Positions 8,356 through 14,674 of a DNA stretch of 16,109 bases are shown piece by piece. Position numbers and translations under genes: made by a program. Position 1 is the stretch's first letter, and each line of letters starts with the position of its first letter. The stretch lies in contig HF988080.1 in the NCBI GenBank assembly GCA_000434635.1, forward strand, positions 9,320-25,428, written 5' to 3'. The stretch is from Firmicutes bacterium CAG:110. Its GTDB lineage: Bacteria > Bacillota > Clostridia > Oscillospirales > Oscillospiraceae. The notes beneath the pieces were generated by a model. That model made no database searches. It was not told the origin of the DNA and saw nothing but the letters and a program-made list of their open reading frames with translations.

Positions 8356-10398
8356 TCAGCTCTCTTTCGCGTGCAGCAGCCGCTGCATGGTCTGGCTTCG
8401 GCTCAGGTCGGCCTTTCCTTCTCCGGGGGTCAGCCGGATGGAAACATATTTATGCTGCCGCTGGACGGTGAGCAGTCCCACGTCCCGGAAAATATCCAGA
8501 CAGGTGAGCATCTGCCCCAGATTCAACGGTTGTCCCGACCAGCGGACGATCTTGCGGCACAGGCACATAGGCGATTCCTGCACCGGGTTCGCGGCGTCCA
8601 GATACCGCCATACCAGCGCCAGCATTTTCCGGTCGGGCAGCAGCGCCGCGGCCTCGCCGGAGGTCAGATTTCCCCGTTGCATGTCCCGGTAAGGCGCGGC
8701 GTCGGGCAGGCACTCGGCGCTGCAGCTGGGGCGGATGTCGATGACATTCATCTGCACGGTGCGCGTCCCCCGGAATTCGTTCACCTGAGGGGTAAAGGCC
8801 ACGTCCACCAAATCCCCCGGCTGGATGGACACCGTCTGGGGATTGGCGGAAAAATAAATGGCGTTCAGGTACGTATGTCCGCTGCACAGGCGCAGGCGCA
8901 TATGCCGCCCGCCGCCCACCATGCTGATGCGGTCGATGGTCAGATTCTTCATCATCAGCACCGGCTTGGGGCAGCCGTTGCCGCAGGGCTCCAGCATTTG
9001 CAGGGCGTCCACATTGTGCAGTGTCAGCAGCTCCGGGGAAACGGCGCAGTCCACATCCAGAACCGTCCTCGGCACGTCGTCGGTGTAATACTGCGCGGCC
9101 AGCGCGCAGATCTGGCGGCGGAATTCCGGAATGTTGGCGCGGGAAATGGTAAAGCCCGCGGCCAGCTCATGGCCGCCGTAGCTTTCCAGCAGCGGAGACA
9201 GGGCGCTCAGGGAGGCAAACAGGTTGAAGCCCCCGTGGCTGCGGGAGCTGGCCTTGCCATGCTCGCCGTCCAGACAGATCAGGAAGGTGGGGCAGGCGTA
9301 TTCCTCGGCAATGCGGCTGGCCACGATGCCCACCACGCCCTGATGCCAGCTTTCATCAGCCAGCACGATGGCCTCCGGGGGCTTGCCCATGGGCAGCATG
9401 GACACGGCCTGCCGGTAAATTTCCGACTCCACGGCCTGCCGCTGCCGGTTCAGCTCGCACAGTCCCCGGGCGGCCTCGGCGGCCTTGTCCGGGTCGTCGG
9501 TGAGAAACAGCTCCACCGCAAGATCGATCTGTCCCATCCGTCCGGCGGCGTTGATGCGGGGCGCCAGCATGAAGCCGATGGAGGACGCGCTGACAGTCTC
9601 CGGGGCGCAGCCGCACTCCGCCATCAGCGCCGCGATGCCCGGGCGCTTGGTATGCGCCAGAGATTCCAGACCTCTCGCCACGAACACCCGGTTCTCCCCT
9701 TGCAGGGGCATCACATCCGCCACGGTGCCGAGGCATACCATGTCGGCGTATTCCTCCAACACCGTTTCCTGAGAACCGCACAGGGCGGAAGCCAGCTTGA
9801 AGGCCACGCCCACGCCGGAGAGATTCTTATGGGGATAGCCGCCGTCGGGGCGGTGGGGGTCTACCACGGCAACTGCGGCGGGCAGCGTCTGCTTGCACTC
9901 ATGATGGTCGGTGATGACGAGATCAATGCCCAGCTGCTTACACAGCTCCGCCTCGCTCACGGCGGTGATGCCGCAGTCCACGGTGACGATCAGCTTGACG
10001 CCCTCGGCGTGGAGCTGGTGGATAGCGATGGGATTCAGGCCGTAGCCCTCCTCCAGACGGCCGGGAATGTAGCTCACCACATCCGCGCCGTGGCGGCGGA
10101 GAAAATCCGTCAGCAGGCAGGTGGCGGTGATGCCGTCTACGTCGTAGTCGCCGAACACGGCGATCTTCTCACCCCGGGACATGGCAAGTCCCACCCGTCC
10201 GGCAGCCTTGTCCATATCCGTCATCAAAAAAGGGTCAAGCAGGGGCGCGTTGCAGTCTAAGTAAGATCTGGCCTGTCGATCATCCCCGATCCCCCGGGAG
10301 GCCAGCACCATGGCGGCCAGCGGAGCGTAGCCGCTGCCAACCAATGCGTTGACAGCCCCCGCCTCCAGCTGGGACACCTTCCAAATTCCGTATTTCAC
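8356..10398 (-). CDS. recJ: Single-stranded-DNA-specific 5'-3' exonuclease RecJ
   Basis: The 680-residue protein has the DHH phosphoesterase core: VFGDYDVDGITA (motif I, D84-G89), TVDCGIT (D141), VITDHHE (D164, H165, H166), DPHRPDG and CLGTVADVMPL. The DHHA1 domain follows with ESWHQGVVGIVASRI, KASSRSHGGFNL and GGHELAAGF, and a C-terminal OB-fold-like region. RecJ degrades single-stranded DNA 5' to 3' in recombinational and mismatch repair and needs Mn2+ or Mg2+. The start is GTG at 10396..10398 with only a weak GGATG site upstream. The nearby ATG is out of frame. It is the first gene of the long minus-strand operon and is preceded by its own promoter. Confidence 0.95.
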   Translation of the reverse strand: MKYGIWKVSQLEAGAVNALVGSGYAPLAAMVLASRGIGDDRQARSYLDCNAPLLDPFLMTDMDKAAGRVGLAMSRGEKIAVFGDYDVDGITATCLLTDFLRRHGADVVSYIPGRLEEGYGLNPIAIHQLHAEGVKLIVTVDCGITAVSEAELCKQLGIDLVITDHHECKQTLPAAVAVVDPHRPDGGYPHKNLSGVGVAFKLASALCGSQETVLEEYADMVCLGTVADVMPLQGENRVFVARGLESLAHTKRPGIAALMAECGCAPETVSASSIGFMLAPRINAAGRMGQIDLAVELFLTDDPDKAAEAARGLCELNRQRQAVESEIYRQAVSMLPMGKPPEAIVLADESWHQGVVGIVASRIAEEYACPTFLICLDGEHGKASSRSHGGFNLFASLSALSPLLESYGGHELAAGFTISRANIPEFRRQICALAAQYYTDDVPRTVLDVDCAVSPELLTLHNVDALQMLEPCGNGCPKPVLMMKNLTIDRISMVGGGRHMRLRLCSGHTYLNAIYFSANPQTVSIQPGDLVDVAFTPQVNEFRGTRTVQMNVIDIRPSCSAECLPDAAPYRDMQRGNLTSGEAAALLPDRKMLALVWRYLDAANPVQESPMCLCRKIVRWSGQPLNLGQMLTCLDIFRDVGLLTVQRQHKYVSIRLTPGEGKADLSRSQTMQRLLHAKES

Positions 10399-10433
10399 GA
10401 TTCATGCACATCCAGTAATAACATTTTCCCTAT

Positions 10434-10462
10434 ATTATAGCAAAAATGAACGGGATGTACAA
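10434..10462 (-). promoter_or_regulatory. Probable promoter of the recJ-rel-dtd operon
   Basis: On the minus strand, a perfect -10 box TATAAT (10434..10439) is preceded by TGC, giving an extended -10. After a 17-nt spacer comes a weak -35 box TTGTAC (10457..10462). Transcription would begin near 10427, about 28 nt before the recJ GTG. No convincing terminator is visible between the upstream permease gene and this promoter, so read-through from that gene is also possible. Confidence 0.65.
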
Positions 10463-10485
10463 TAGGCAGTTGGGAATTTTCTTGT

Positions 10486-11547
10486 TTAAGGGATTTCAGG
10501 GGTATCTCCCCGCTCCCGCCCCGGCGTGACCTGCATGATGGTCACGGCGAGCAGAGGGGCAAAGATCATGCCGCCCACGCCCCAGAGCTTGTAGCCGACG
10601 TACAGCGCCATCAGCGTCACCAGGGGGTCAAGCCCCAGATGCCGCCCCACCAGCTTCGGCTCCAGCATGGAGCGGGACAGGGTGACCACGGCATAAACGC
10701 CCAGCAGGCCGATTGCCCTCGCGCCCTCTCCCTGCAAAAAGCAGATCACCGCCCATGGCACCAGCACGGTGCCGGTACCCAGCACGGGCAGTGCGTCCAC
10801 CAGCGCGACCACCAGCGCCCACAGCGGGGCATAGGCGATCCGCAGCACCACGAACCCCAGCGTCAGAATGGTGAACGTCACGCCCATCAGCTTCAGCTGC
10901 GCCGTCAGCCACCCGCCCACGGCATTTTTCATACGCTTCAGGGCGTCCGCGGCGGGCTTGAGCTTTTCCTCGGGCAGACGTTTTTTCAGCCAGCTTTTGA
11001 TCTTCGGCAGCCGGGCGGAGATCAGGAAGGAGGAGATCACCGCCGTTCCCAAACTCAGCGCGCCGTCGGGAATGTGGCTCAGAATGTTTCCCGCCAGCCC
11101 CAGAATATACCGGATGACCTTGTCCAGCAGAGATGTTCCATTGGAGAAGAAGGAGGTCACGTTCTCGCTGAGCAGGGGCTGCACGCTCTGGGGCGTGTGG
11201 GACGCCAGCTCCAGCAGCCAGCTTTGCAGCAGGCCGATGCCGGATTTTGCCGTATCCTCCAGATCGGGCAGCACCCCCGCCACCCTTCGCAGCTCCCGCA
11301 GAGCAAAGGCGCAGAGAATCAGCACCAGCATGGCAAGAAAACAGAAGGCCATGCTGACGCCGATGCCGGAGCACACACACCGTGGAACCCGCCGTTTCTG
11401 GAGGAAGCCCACCATCGGCTCCGCCGCGAAGGCCAGCAGCGCCCCCAGCAGAAAGGGGAAGCACAGCGGCAGAAGAAAACGGGCAGCCAGCCACACGGCA
11501 AAAAACGCCGCCAGCACGGATATGCTTTTTTTCACTGCGGGACGCAA
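10486..11547 (-). CDS. AI-2E family permease, YtvI-like sporulation membrane protein
   Basis: A 353-residue membrane protein with hydrophobic segments at the N-terminus (about 8-42), 58-83, 150-178, and a C-terminal cluster (about 210-340). The family signatures are present: GGWLTAQLKLMG, VDALPVLGTGTVLVPWA, LEPKLVGRHLGLDPLVTLMALYVGYKLWG and a final GGMIFAPLLAV. AI-2E family proteins include autoinducer exporters, cation antiporters and the sporulation protein YtvI; clostridial members of this length are usually annotated YtvI. Transport substrate is unknown. The start is TTG at 11545..11547, chosen because a perfect AAAGGAGG lies 7 nt upstream; the next candidate (GTG) would be too far from it. 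It diverges from the ACT-protein gene. Confidence 0.85.
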   Translation of the reverse strand: MRPAVKKSISVLAAFFAVWLAARFLLPLCFPFLLGALLAFAAEPMVGFLQKRRVPRCVCSGIGVSMAFCFLAMLVLILCAFALRELRRVAGVLPDLEDTAKSGIGLLQSWLLELASHTPQSVQPLLSENVTSFFSNGTSLLDKVIRYILGLAGNILSHIPDGALSLGTAVISSFLISARLPKIKSWLKKRLPEEKLKPAADALKRMKNAVGGWLTAQLKLMGVTFTILTLGFVVLRIAYAPLWALVVALVDALPVLGTGTVLVPWAVICFLQGEGARAIGLLGVYAVVTLSRSMLEPKLVGRHLGLDPLVTLMALYVGYKLWGVGGMIFAPLLAVTIMQVTPGRERGDTPEIP

Positions 11548-11588
11548 AAAGATTCCTCCTTTCCGACAAAAACTCTGGTGATATGGGG

Positions 11589-11616
11589 TTGCATTCTAAG
11601 AAAAGTATGTTACAAT
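11589..11616 (+). promoter_or_regulatory. Probable promoter of the ACT-domain protein gene
   Basis: A -35-like TTGCAT (11589..11594), a 16-nt spacer and a -10 box TACAAT (11611..11616) with an upstream TG giving an extended -10. The start of transcription would be near 11623, about 60 nt before the ATG. It sits in the 134-nt divergent region shared with the YtvI-like permease. No clear promoter could be picked for the permease itself. Confidence 0.5.
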
Positions 11617-11681
11617 ACATTGTGGAGAAACAGGTGTTGTTCTGCCACACACAAATTGAACCAGTTTTAAGGAGGTCCGAC

Positions 11682-12122
11682 ATGTCGACCAAACCCAAAT
11701 ACTATATTGTGGAGTCTTCCGCCCTGCCCGAGGTTTTCCTGAAGGTAGCGGAGGCAAAGCGTCTGCTTTCCACCGGCGAAGCCTCCACCGTCAACGAAGC
11801 CACCCGCATGACCGACATCAGCCGCAGCGCATTCTACAAGTACCGGGACGCCGTGCTGCCCTTCCAGAGCATGATGACCGGCCGCATCATCACCTTCCAG
11901 CTGCTGCTCCACGATGAGCAGGGACTCTTGTCCGAGATCCTGGGCGTCTTTGCCGACGCCGGCGCCAATATCAGCACCATCAATTCCATCGTCCCCACCA
12001 ACGGTACGGCGGTCGTGACCATCTCTGCGGAGACCATCGACCTGACCATGACGCTGGAGGAACTGATGAACCGCCTCTCCGCCATTCAGGGCGTGCTGAA
12101 GGCCGACGTGCTGGCCGGATAA
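11682..12122 (+). CDS. pheB: PheB-like ACT-domain protein (UPF0735)
   Basis: A 146-residue protein with two parts. The first (about 1-65) is a helical region with DISRSAFYKYRDAVLPF that resembles a helix-turn-helix. The second is an ACT domain (about 68-145) beginning GRIITFQLLLHDEQGLLSEIL. The layout and the SRSAFYKYRDAVFPF-type signature match the PheB/YszB (UPF0735) family of Firmicutes, whose genes are often next to pheA or homoserine dehydrogenase and which are thought to sense amino acids. The start is fixed by AAGGAGG 6 nt before the ATG; longer upstream extension lacks support. An aspartate kinase gene lies downstream, so a role in aspartate-family or aromatic amino-acid control is plausible but unproven. 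Confidence 0.88.
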   Translation: MSTKPKYYIVESSALPEVFLKVAEAKRLLSTGEASTVNEATRMTDISRSAFYKYRDAVLPFQSMMTGRIITFQLLLHDEQGLLSEILGVFADAGANISTINSIVPTNGTAVVTISAETIDLTMTLEELMNRLSAIQGVLKADVLAG

Positions 12123-12141
12123 CCCCATATTCTGAATTGCG

Positions 12142-12173
12142 AAACCGCCGCCGCTGTTTTCTGCGGCGGTTTT
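12142..12173 (+). terminator. Rho-independent terminator after the ACT-protein gene
   Basis: A perfect 10-bp stem, AAACCGCCGC (12142..12151) pairing with GCGGCGGTTT (12163..12172), with an 11-nt loop. The last Ts belong to the stem and a short T-rich tail follows. It begins about 20 nt after the ACT-protein stop. It separates that gene from the aspartate kinase, though the short tail leaves room for read-through. Confidence 0.75.
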
Positions 12174-12177
12174 CTTC

Positions 12178-12340
12178 AGGCAGCACCGCGCAATTCGGCA
12201 AGAAGTCTCAGCCAGGATTTTTGTTCCAATTCAAAGTTTCAAAAATGGAGGAATACTGTATGTATTTCCCATTTTTGAAACTGCGGAAGTGGGGCAAAAA
12301 GACGGCTGAGACTCGCAGACGCAATTGCGCGGTGCTGCCT
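12178..12340. repeat. 163-nt nested palindromic element with 18-bp terminal inverted repeats
   Basis: Almost the entire stretch folds on itself. The outer arms AGGCAGCACCGCGCAATT (12178..12195) and its exact complement (12323..12340) pair over 18 bp. A second perfect stem of 10 bp joins AGTCTCAGCC (12204..12213) with 12304..12313. TTTTTG (12218..12223) pairs with CAAAAA (12295..12300) and continues with wobble pairs. An inner 14-bp perfect stem joins AGTTTCAAAAATGG (12235..12248) with 12269..12282, and 7 more pairs close on a 5-nt loop. It fills most of the 269-nt gap between the ACT gene and the aspartate kinase. It could be a MITE/REP-like element or a structured leader RNA. No transposase is present and no clear target-site duplication is seen. 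Confidence 0.8.
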
Positions 12341-12391
12341 TCGTCACACTTCGCCCATCCCTGACATACGATGAATCGGGAGGGGTGCGAT

Positions 12392-13144
12392 ATGCTCATC
12401 GTGCAGAAATATGGAGGAACGTCCCTTGCGGGAATGTCGCGCCTGCGCGCCGCGGCTCGTAGGGTCACGGGGCTGGCCCGGCAGGGAAATCAGGTCGTCG
12501 TGGTGGTTTCCGCTCAGGGGGATACCACGGATATGCTCATCGAAAAGGCAACTCAGGTAAACCGCCGGGGCTCCGCCCGGGAGATGGACGCATATCTTGC
12601 CGCCGGGGAGCAGATGTCGGCAGGGCTGATGACCATGGCCATCGGGGCTATGGGTTACAGCGCCGTCAGTCTCACCGGCTGGCAGGCGGGCATCCGGACC
12701 GACGGCGTCCACGGCAACGCCCGGATACAAAATATCGACGTCGCCCGCATCCGCCGGCAGCTGGACGCGGGAAAGATCGTGGTCGTGGCAGGCTTTCAGG
12801 GCGTCGATCCCGAGGGGGACATCACCACGTTGGGGCGCGGCGGTTCGGACACCACGGCGGTAGCTCTGGCGGCATGGCTGAAGGCCGACCGCTGTCAGAT
12901 CTTCACAGACGTGGACGGCGTCTATGACCGGGACCCCAGAATTTACTCCGACGCCACCCGTTTCGGGCAGATCAGTTATGCAAAAATGATGACGCTGATC
13001 GAGAATGGCGCGCAGGTGCTCCACGACCGCAGTGTAGAGCTTGCCAGAGAACACGGGATACCGATAGAAGTTCTTTCCGCCTTCACCGGAGACCCCGGCA
13101 CCATAGTAGGGGATTTAGAATCATACTACCCAACCAAAACGTAA
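12392..13144 (+). CDS. Aspartate kinase catalytic domain, ACT-less short form
   Basis: A 250-residue amino-acid kinase. It begins MLIVQKYGGTSLAG (KYGGTS at 6-11), has GEQ (72-74), LTGWQAGIRTD, IVVVAGFQGVD, TTLGRGGSDTTAVALAA (nucleotide/aspartate region, 146-162), TDVDGVYDRDPR and GAQVLHDRSVE, and stops at the point where typical enzymes enter their ACT domains. The canonical enzyme is about 400 residues with two C-terminal ACT domains for feedback by lysine or threonine; both are absent and no remnant is seen downstream. The reaction is ATP-dependent phosphorylation of L-aspartate, the first step to lysine, threonine, methionine and dipicolinate. The ATG at 12392 has GGGAGGGG 6 nt upstream, so it is preferred to the ATG at 12371. 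The motif usually VLHPR is VLHDR here. Confidence 0.9.
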   Translation: MLIVQKYGGTSLAGMSRLRAAARRVTGLARQGNQVVVVVSAQGDTTDMLIEKATQVNRRGSAREMDAYLAAGEQMSAGLMTMAIGAMGYSAVSLTGWQAGIRTDGVHGNARIQNIDVARIRRQLDAGKIVVVAGFQGVDPEGDITTLGRGGSDTTAVALAAWLKADRCQIFTDVDGVYDRDPRIYSDATRFGQISYAKMMTLIENGAQVLHDRSVELAREHGIPIEVLSAFTGDPGTIVGDLESYYPTKT

Positions 13145-13187
13145 GATATTCCCCGCAGGAGCAAAAAAAGCGTATAAAAAAGCAACC

Positions 13188-13220
13188 GTCCCGGACCGTG
13201 CTGACAGCACAGTCCGGGAC
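13188..13220. terminator. Bidirectional terminator between converging genes
   Basis: GTCCCGGACCGTGC (13188..13201) pairs with GCACAGTCCGGGAC (13207..13220) with one mismatch and a 5-nt loop. On the minus strand the hairpin is followed within 6 nt by TTTTTT and then TTTTTTT, a strong terminator for the amidohydrolase transcript. On the plus strand the tail is only AGAAAATTTT, so termination of the aspartate kinase transcript would be weaker. Confidence 0.8.
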
Positions 13221-13252
13221 AGAAAATTTTATGGGAAATTTGTGGACTTCTG

Positions 13253-13294
13253 TTAACAAGAGTAAGACCACGTATTGTACGTGAAGTATTCCAT
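13253..13294 (-). CDS. Possible 13-residue small ORF
   Basis: Downstream of the amidohydrolase on the same strand, an ATG at 13292..13294 is preceded by GGAGGG with an ideal 6-nt spacer. It opens 13 codons, MEYFTYNTWSYSC, before a TAA. The peptide is rich in Tyr, Trp and Phe and ends in Cys. It lies between the amidohydrolase stop and the terminator hairpin, so it would be on the same mRNA. No family is recognised. The only support is the ribosome binding site and position, so this is tentative. Confidence 0.3.
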   Translation of the reverse strand: MEYFTYNTWSYSC

Positions 13295-13319
13295 ATAGCG
13301 CCCTCCGTAGAATCGTATG

Positions 13320-14168
13320 TCAAAATTTCCTCTGAATCTCCGCTACGCCGCGGCTCAGCACATTTTCTGCATTCTCCCCCAGCGCCTGCTCCAGCAGCGC
13401 GTACTCCGACAGGCTTCCGTGGGGGACTGCCCACGCTCCGGCGTCGGTTCCGGGGGCGATCAGGCCGCCCATGGCCGCAAAGGCGGCCACATTTTCCATG
13501 GCGCTTTCCAGAATCGCCGCCACAGCGGTTTCGTCAAAGCGTCCCATTCCCCGCAGATTCCCGATGGTGGACAGCGTAGGCACCCACACCGTTCCGTTTT
13601 CGCGCATGGCGTGGAGGGCGTCCGTGTCCAGATACGCGCCGTGTTCCACGGAATCCACCCCGGCCAGCGCTGCGGCTTCCACCGTCCGGGCGCCGTTGGC
13701 GTGGGCCATTACGGCAAAGCCTTCCTCGTGGGCAATATGGATCAGCTCCCGGATGGTTTCCGGGGGAAGGCCGTCCTCAGTCAGCACACCGAAGCGATCA
13801 AAATCCATCAGACCGGATATCATGATCTTGATAAAATCCGCGCCTTCCGCCCGCTTTTGAGTAACCATAGCGGCATACTGGGATAGATTTTCGTACTTTT
13901 CTCCGATGAATCCGCCGTAGTGACCCTGCGCGCACAGCGGCGACAACGGCGTGCGGTAGGTGATGCCGTACTCCCCCGCCAGCGACCGGGCTTTCGCCCC
14001 CACGCCCCAGCGGTCGCCGCCGTCACGGAGGTAGGCAAAGCCCAGCTTTTGGTAAGTTTCCAGCACCCGGCGAACCCAGACTTCATCCACGCCCCCGGAA
14101 TGCCGGGCGATCGCCCGCTTCCAGTCCGCGCCGTCCAGAACCATGTGAATATGACAATCGCACCGCAC
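13320..14168 (-). CDS. Compact metal-dependent amidohydrolase family protein
   Basis: From the chosen start this is 282 residues, a bare TIM-barrel amidohydrolase. The metal set looks complete: MRCDCHIHM (H6, H8), DFIKIMISG (K114, candidate carbamylated lysine), VMAHANGA (H156), DSVEHGAYLD (H176) and APGTDAG (D242). The arrangement resembles the prolidase/imidazolonepropionase-like group. The HxH lies within the first eight residues, so the N-terminal half of the usual beta-sandwich is missing and the C-terminus also ends soon after the barrel. The GTG start at 14166..14168 is supported by AAGGAAG 9 nt upstream and a promoter just before it; the in-frame ATG at 14231 lies upstream of that promoter. 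The substrate is unknown. It is divergent from the metal-binding protein gene. Confidence 0.85.
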   Translation of the reverse strand: MRCDCHIHMVLDGADWKRAIARHSGGVDEVWVRRVLETYQKLGFAYLRDGGDRWGVGAKARSLAGEYGITYRTPLSPLCAQGHYGGFIGEKYENLSQYAAMVTQKRAEGADFIKIMISGLMDFDRFGVLTEDGLPPETIRELIHIAHEEGFAVMAHANGARTVEAAALAGVDSVEHGAYLDTDALHAMRENGTVWVPTLSTIGNLRGMGRFDETAVAAILESAMENVAAFAAMGGLIAPGTDAGAWAVPHGSLSEYALLEQALGENAENVLSRGVAEIQRKF

Positions 14169-14192
14169 GGGAAAACACTTCCTTTCAGGCTC

Positions 14193-14221
14193 AGTATAAC
14201 AGATTTCGGCAGACTGTGCAA
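14193..14221 (-). promoter_or_regulatory. Probable promoter of the compact amidohydrolase gene
   Basis: On the minus strand, a -10 box TATACT (14193..14198) with an upstream TGT (extended -10), a 17-nt spacer and a -35-like TTGCAC (14216..14221). Transcription from here would start near 14186, which excludes the ATG at 14231 and supports the GTG start. Confidence 0.6.
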
Positions 14222-14240
14222 GCACGGCCATTTTCCATAA

Positions 14241-14258
14241 GGTTAGTTGACGCTAACC
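14241..14258. promoter_or_regulatory. Palindromic putative operator around the -35 box
   Basis: GGTTAG (14241..14246) and CTAACC (14253..14258) form a 6+6 inverted repeat whose 6-nt centre is the -35 box TTGACG of the downstream metal-binding protein gene. A regulator bound here would block polymerase. The half-sites equal those in the DtxR/IdeR consensus, but the spacing is 6 nt rather than 1, so the regulator is unknown. Confidence 0.4.
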
Positions 14259-14275
14259 CAATACTGTGCTATAAT
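14247..14275 (+). promoter_or_regulatory. Near-consensus promoter of the metal-binding protein gene
   Basis: -35 box TTGACG (14247..14252), 17-nt spacer, and a perfect -10 box TATAAT (14270..14275) that also carries an upstream TGC. Transcription should start near 14282, about 24 nt before the ATG. It is the strongest promoter in the window by inspection. Confidence 0.8.
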
Positions 14276-14305
14276 ATGGTTAAACTTTCAGAAAGAAGGG
14301 TTATT

Positions 14306-14563
14306 ATGATTCAAACGACTGTGCAGGTATCCGGCATGGCCTGTTCCATGTGCGAAGCCCATGTGAACGACGCCGTCCGCAGCGCGCTGAACGTCAAAAA
14401 GGTTACCTCCTCCCACGTGAAGGGCGAGACCGTCATTCTGTCCGACGAGCCGCTGGATGAGGGTAAGCTCCGGGAGACGATCAACGCCACCGGCTATCAG
14501 GTGGGCGGCATCAGCTCCGCGCCTTACGAAAAGAAGGGTCTGTTCTCTTTCCTGCATAAGTAA
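14306..14563 (+). CDS. Small heavy-metal-associated (HMA) domain protein
   Basis: An 85-residue protein with an HMA/copper-chaperone-like ferredoxin fold: the strand MIQTTVQVSG, then the metal loop GMACSMCEAHV (C13, C16), a helix, a VTSSHVKGETVIL strand pair and the second helix KLRETINATGY. A short tail of about 15 residues ending KKGLFSFLHK follows. GMxCxxC proteins bind soft metals such as Cu(I) and pass them to ATPases or regulators. The CEAHV variant is frequent in stand-alone HMA proteins of gut Clostridia, where the metal has not been settled. The start is set by AGAAGGG 5 nt upstream of the ATG. It is monocistronic, with its own strong promoter, a possible operator and a terminator. 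Confidence 0.9.
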   Translation: MIQTTVQVSGMACSMCEAHVNDAVRSALNVKKVTSSHVKGETVILSDEPLDEGKLRETINATGYQVGGISSAPYEKKGLFSFLHK

Positions 14564-14576
14564 ACCCCATATTGGA

Positions 14577-14607
14577 AAAGCCGACAGCGAAAACCGCTGT
14601 CGGCTTT
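14577..14607. terminator. Bidirectional terminator between the HMA gene and the MATE gene
   Basis: A perfect 13-bp stem, AAAGCCGACAGCG (14577..14589) with CGCTGTCGGCTTT (14595..14607), and a 5-nt loop AAAAC. The stem ends in TTT on the plus strand and TTTTCC on the minus strand, so it can serve both converging transcripts. Confidence 0.8.
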
Positions 14608-14635
14608 GTCTATCAATAGCTCATGCTGAACTCCA

Positions 14636-14662
14636 ATTAAAATCTTTAAAAAAGATTTTAAT
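14636..14662. repeat. AT-rich 12-bp hairpin downstream of the MATE gene
   Basis: ATTAAAATCTTT (14636..14647) pairs perfectly with AAAGATTTTAAT (14651..14662) around a 3-nt AAA loop. It starts 12 nt past the MATE stop on the minus strand. It is too AT-rich to be a classic terminator. Its right arm is part of a longer repeat found again, inverted, upstream of the MATE gene. Confidence 0.7.
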
Positions 14663-14671
14663 CAGGAAATA
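14652..14671 (+). repeat. Inverted repeat, copy next to the MATE stop codon
   Basis: The 20-nt sequence AAGATTTTAATCAGGAAATA is an exact reverse complement of 16086..16105. This copy ends 3 nt from the last codon of the MATE gene and overlaps the right arm of the AT-rich hairpin. Confidence 0.8.
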
Positions 14672-14674
14672 ATA

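Noticed and set aside
6892..10260. A 1122-codon open frame on the plus strand opposite rel and recJ
   Set aside because: It is antisense to two well-supported genes, its translation is rich in His, Gly, Gln and Val with no domain, and such frames are common opposite GC-rich genes.
12371..12391. Upstream ATG giving a seven-residue longer aspartate kinase
   Set aside because: The Shine-Dalgarno GGGAGGGG lies after this ATG and 6 nt before the next one, and the family starts at MLIVQK.
12178..12391. Lysine riboswitch or T-box in front of the aspartate kinase
   Set aside because: Neither the L-box core sequences nor a T-box AGGGTGGNACCGCG-type motif is seen; the palindrome is the only structure present.
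12137..12468. Short open frames on both strands across the 163-nt palindrome
   Set aside because: They merely run through a self-complementary noncoding element and the terminator; starts lack proper ribosome binding sites.
13292..13323. A perfect TTGACA on the minus strand at 13318..13323 as a promoter for the small ORF
   Set aside because: The only -10-like hexamer (TATATG) is 20 nt away, too far for a normal promoter; the hexamer overlaps the amidohydrolase stop codon by chance.
12121..14573. Shared 11-mer AACCCCATATT just after the stop codons of the ACT gene (12121) and the HMA gene (14563)
   Set aside because: Too short and without context beyond position; most likely coincidence.
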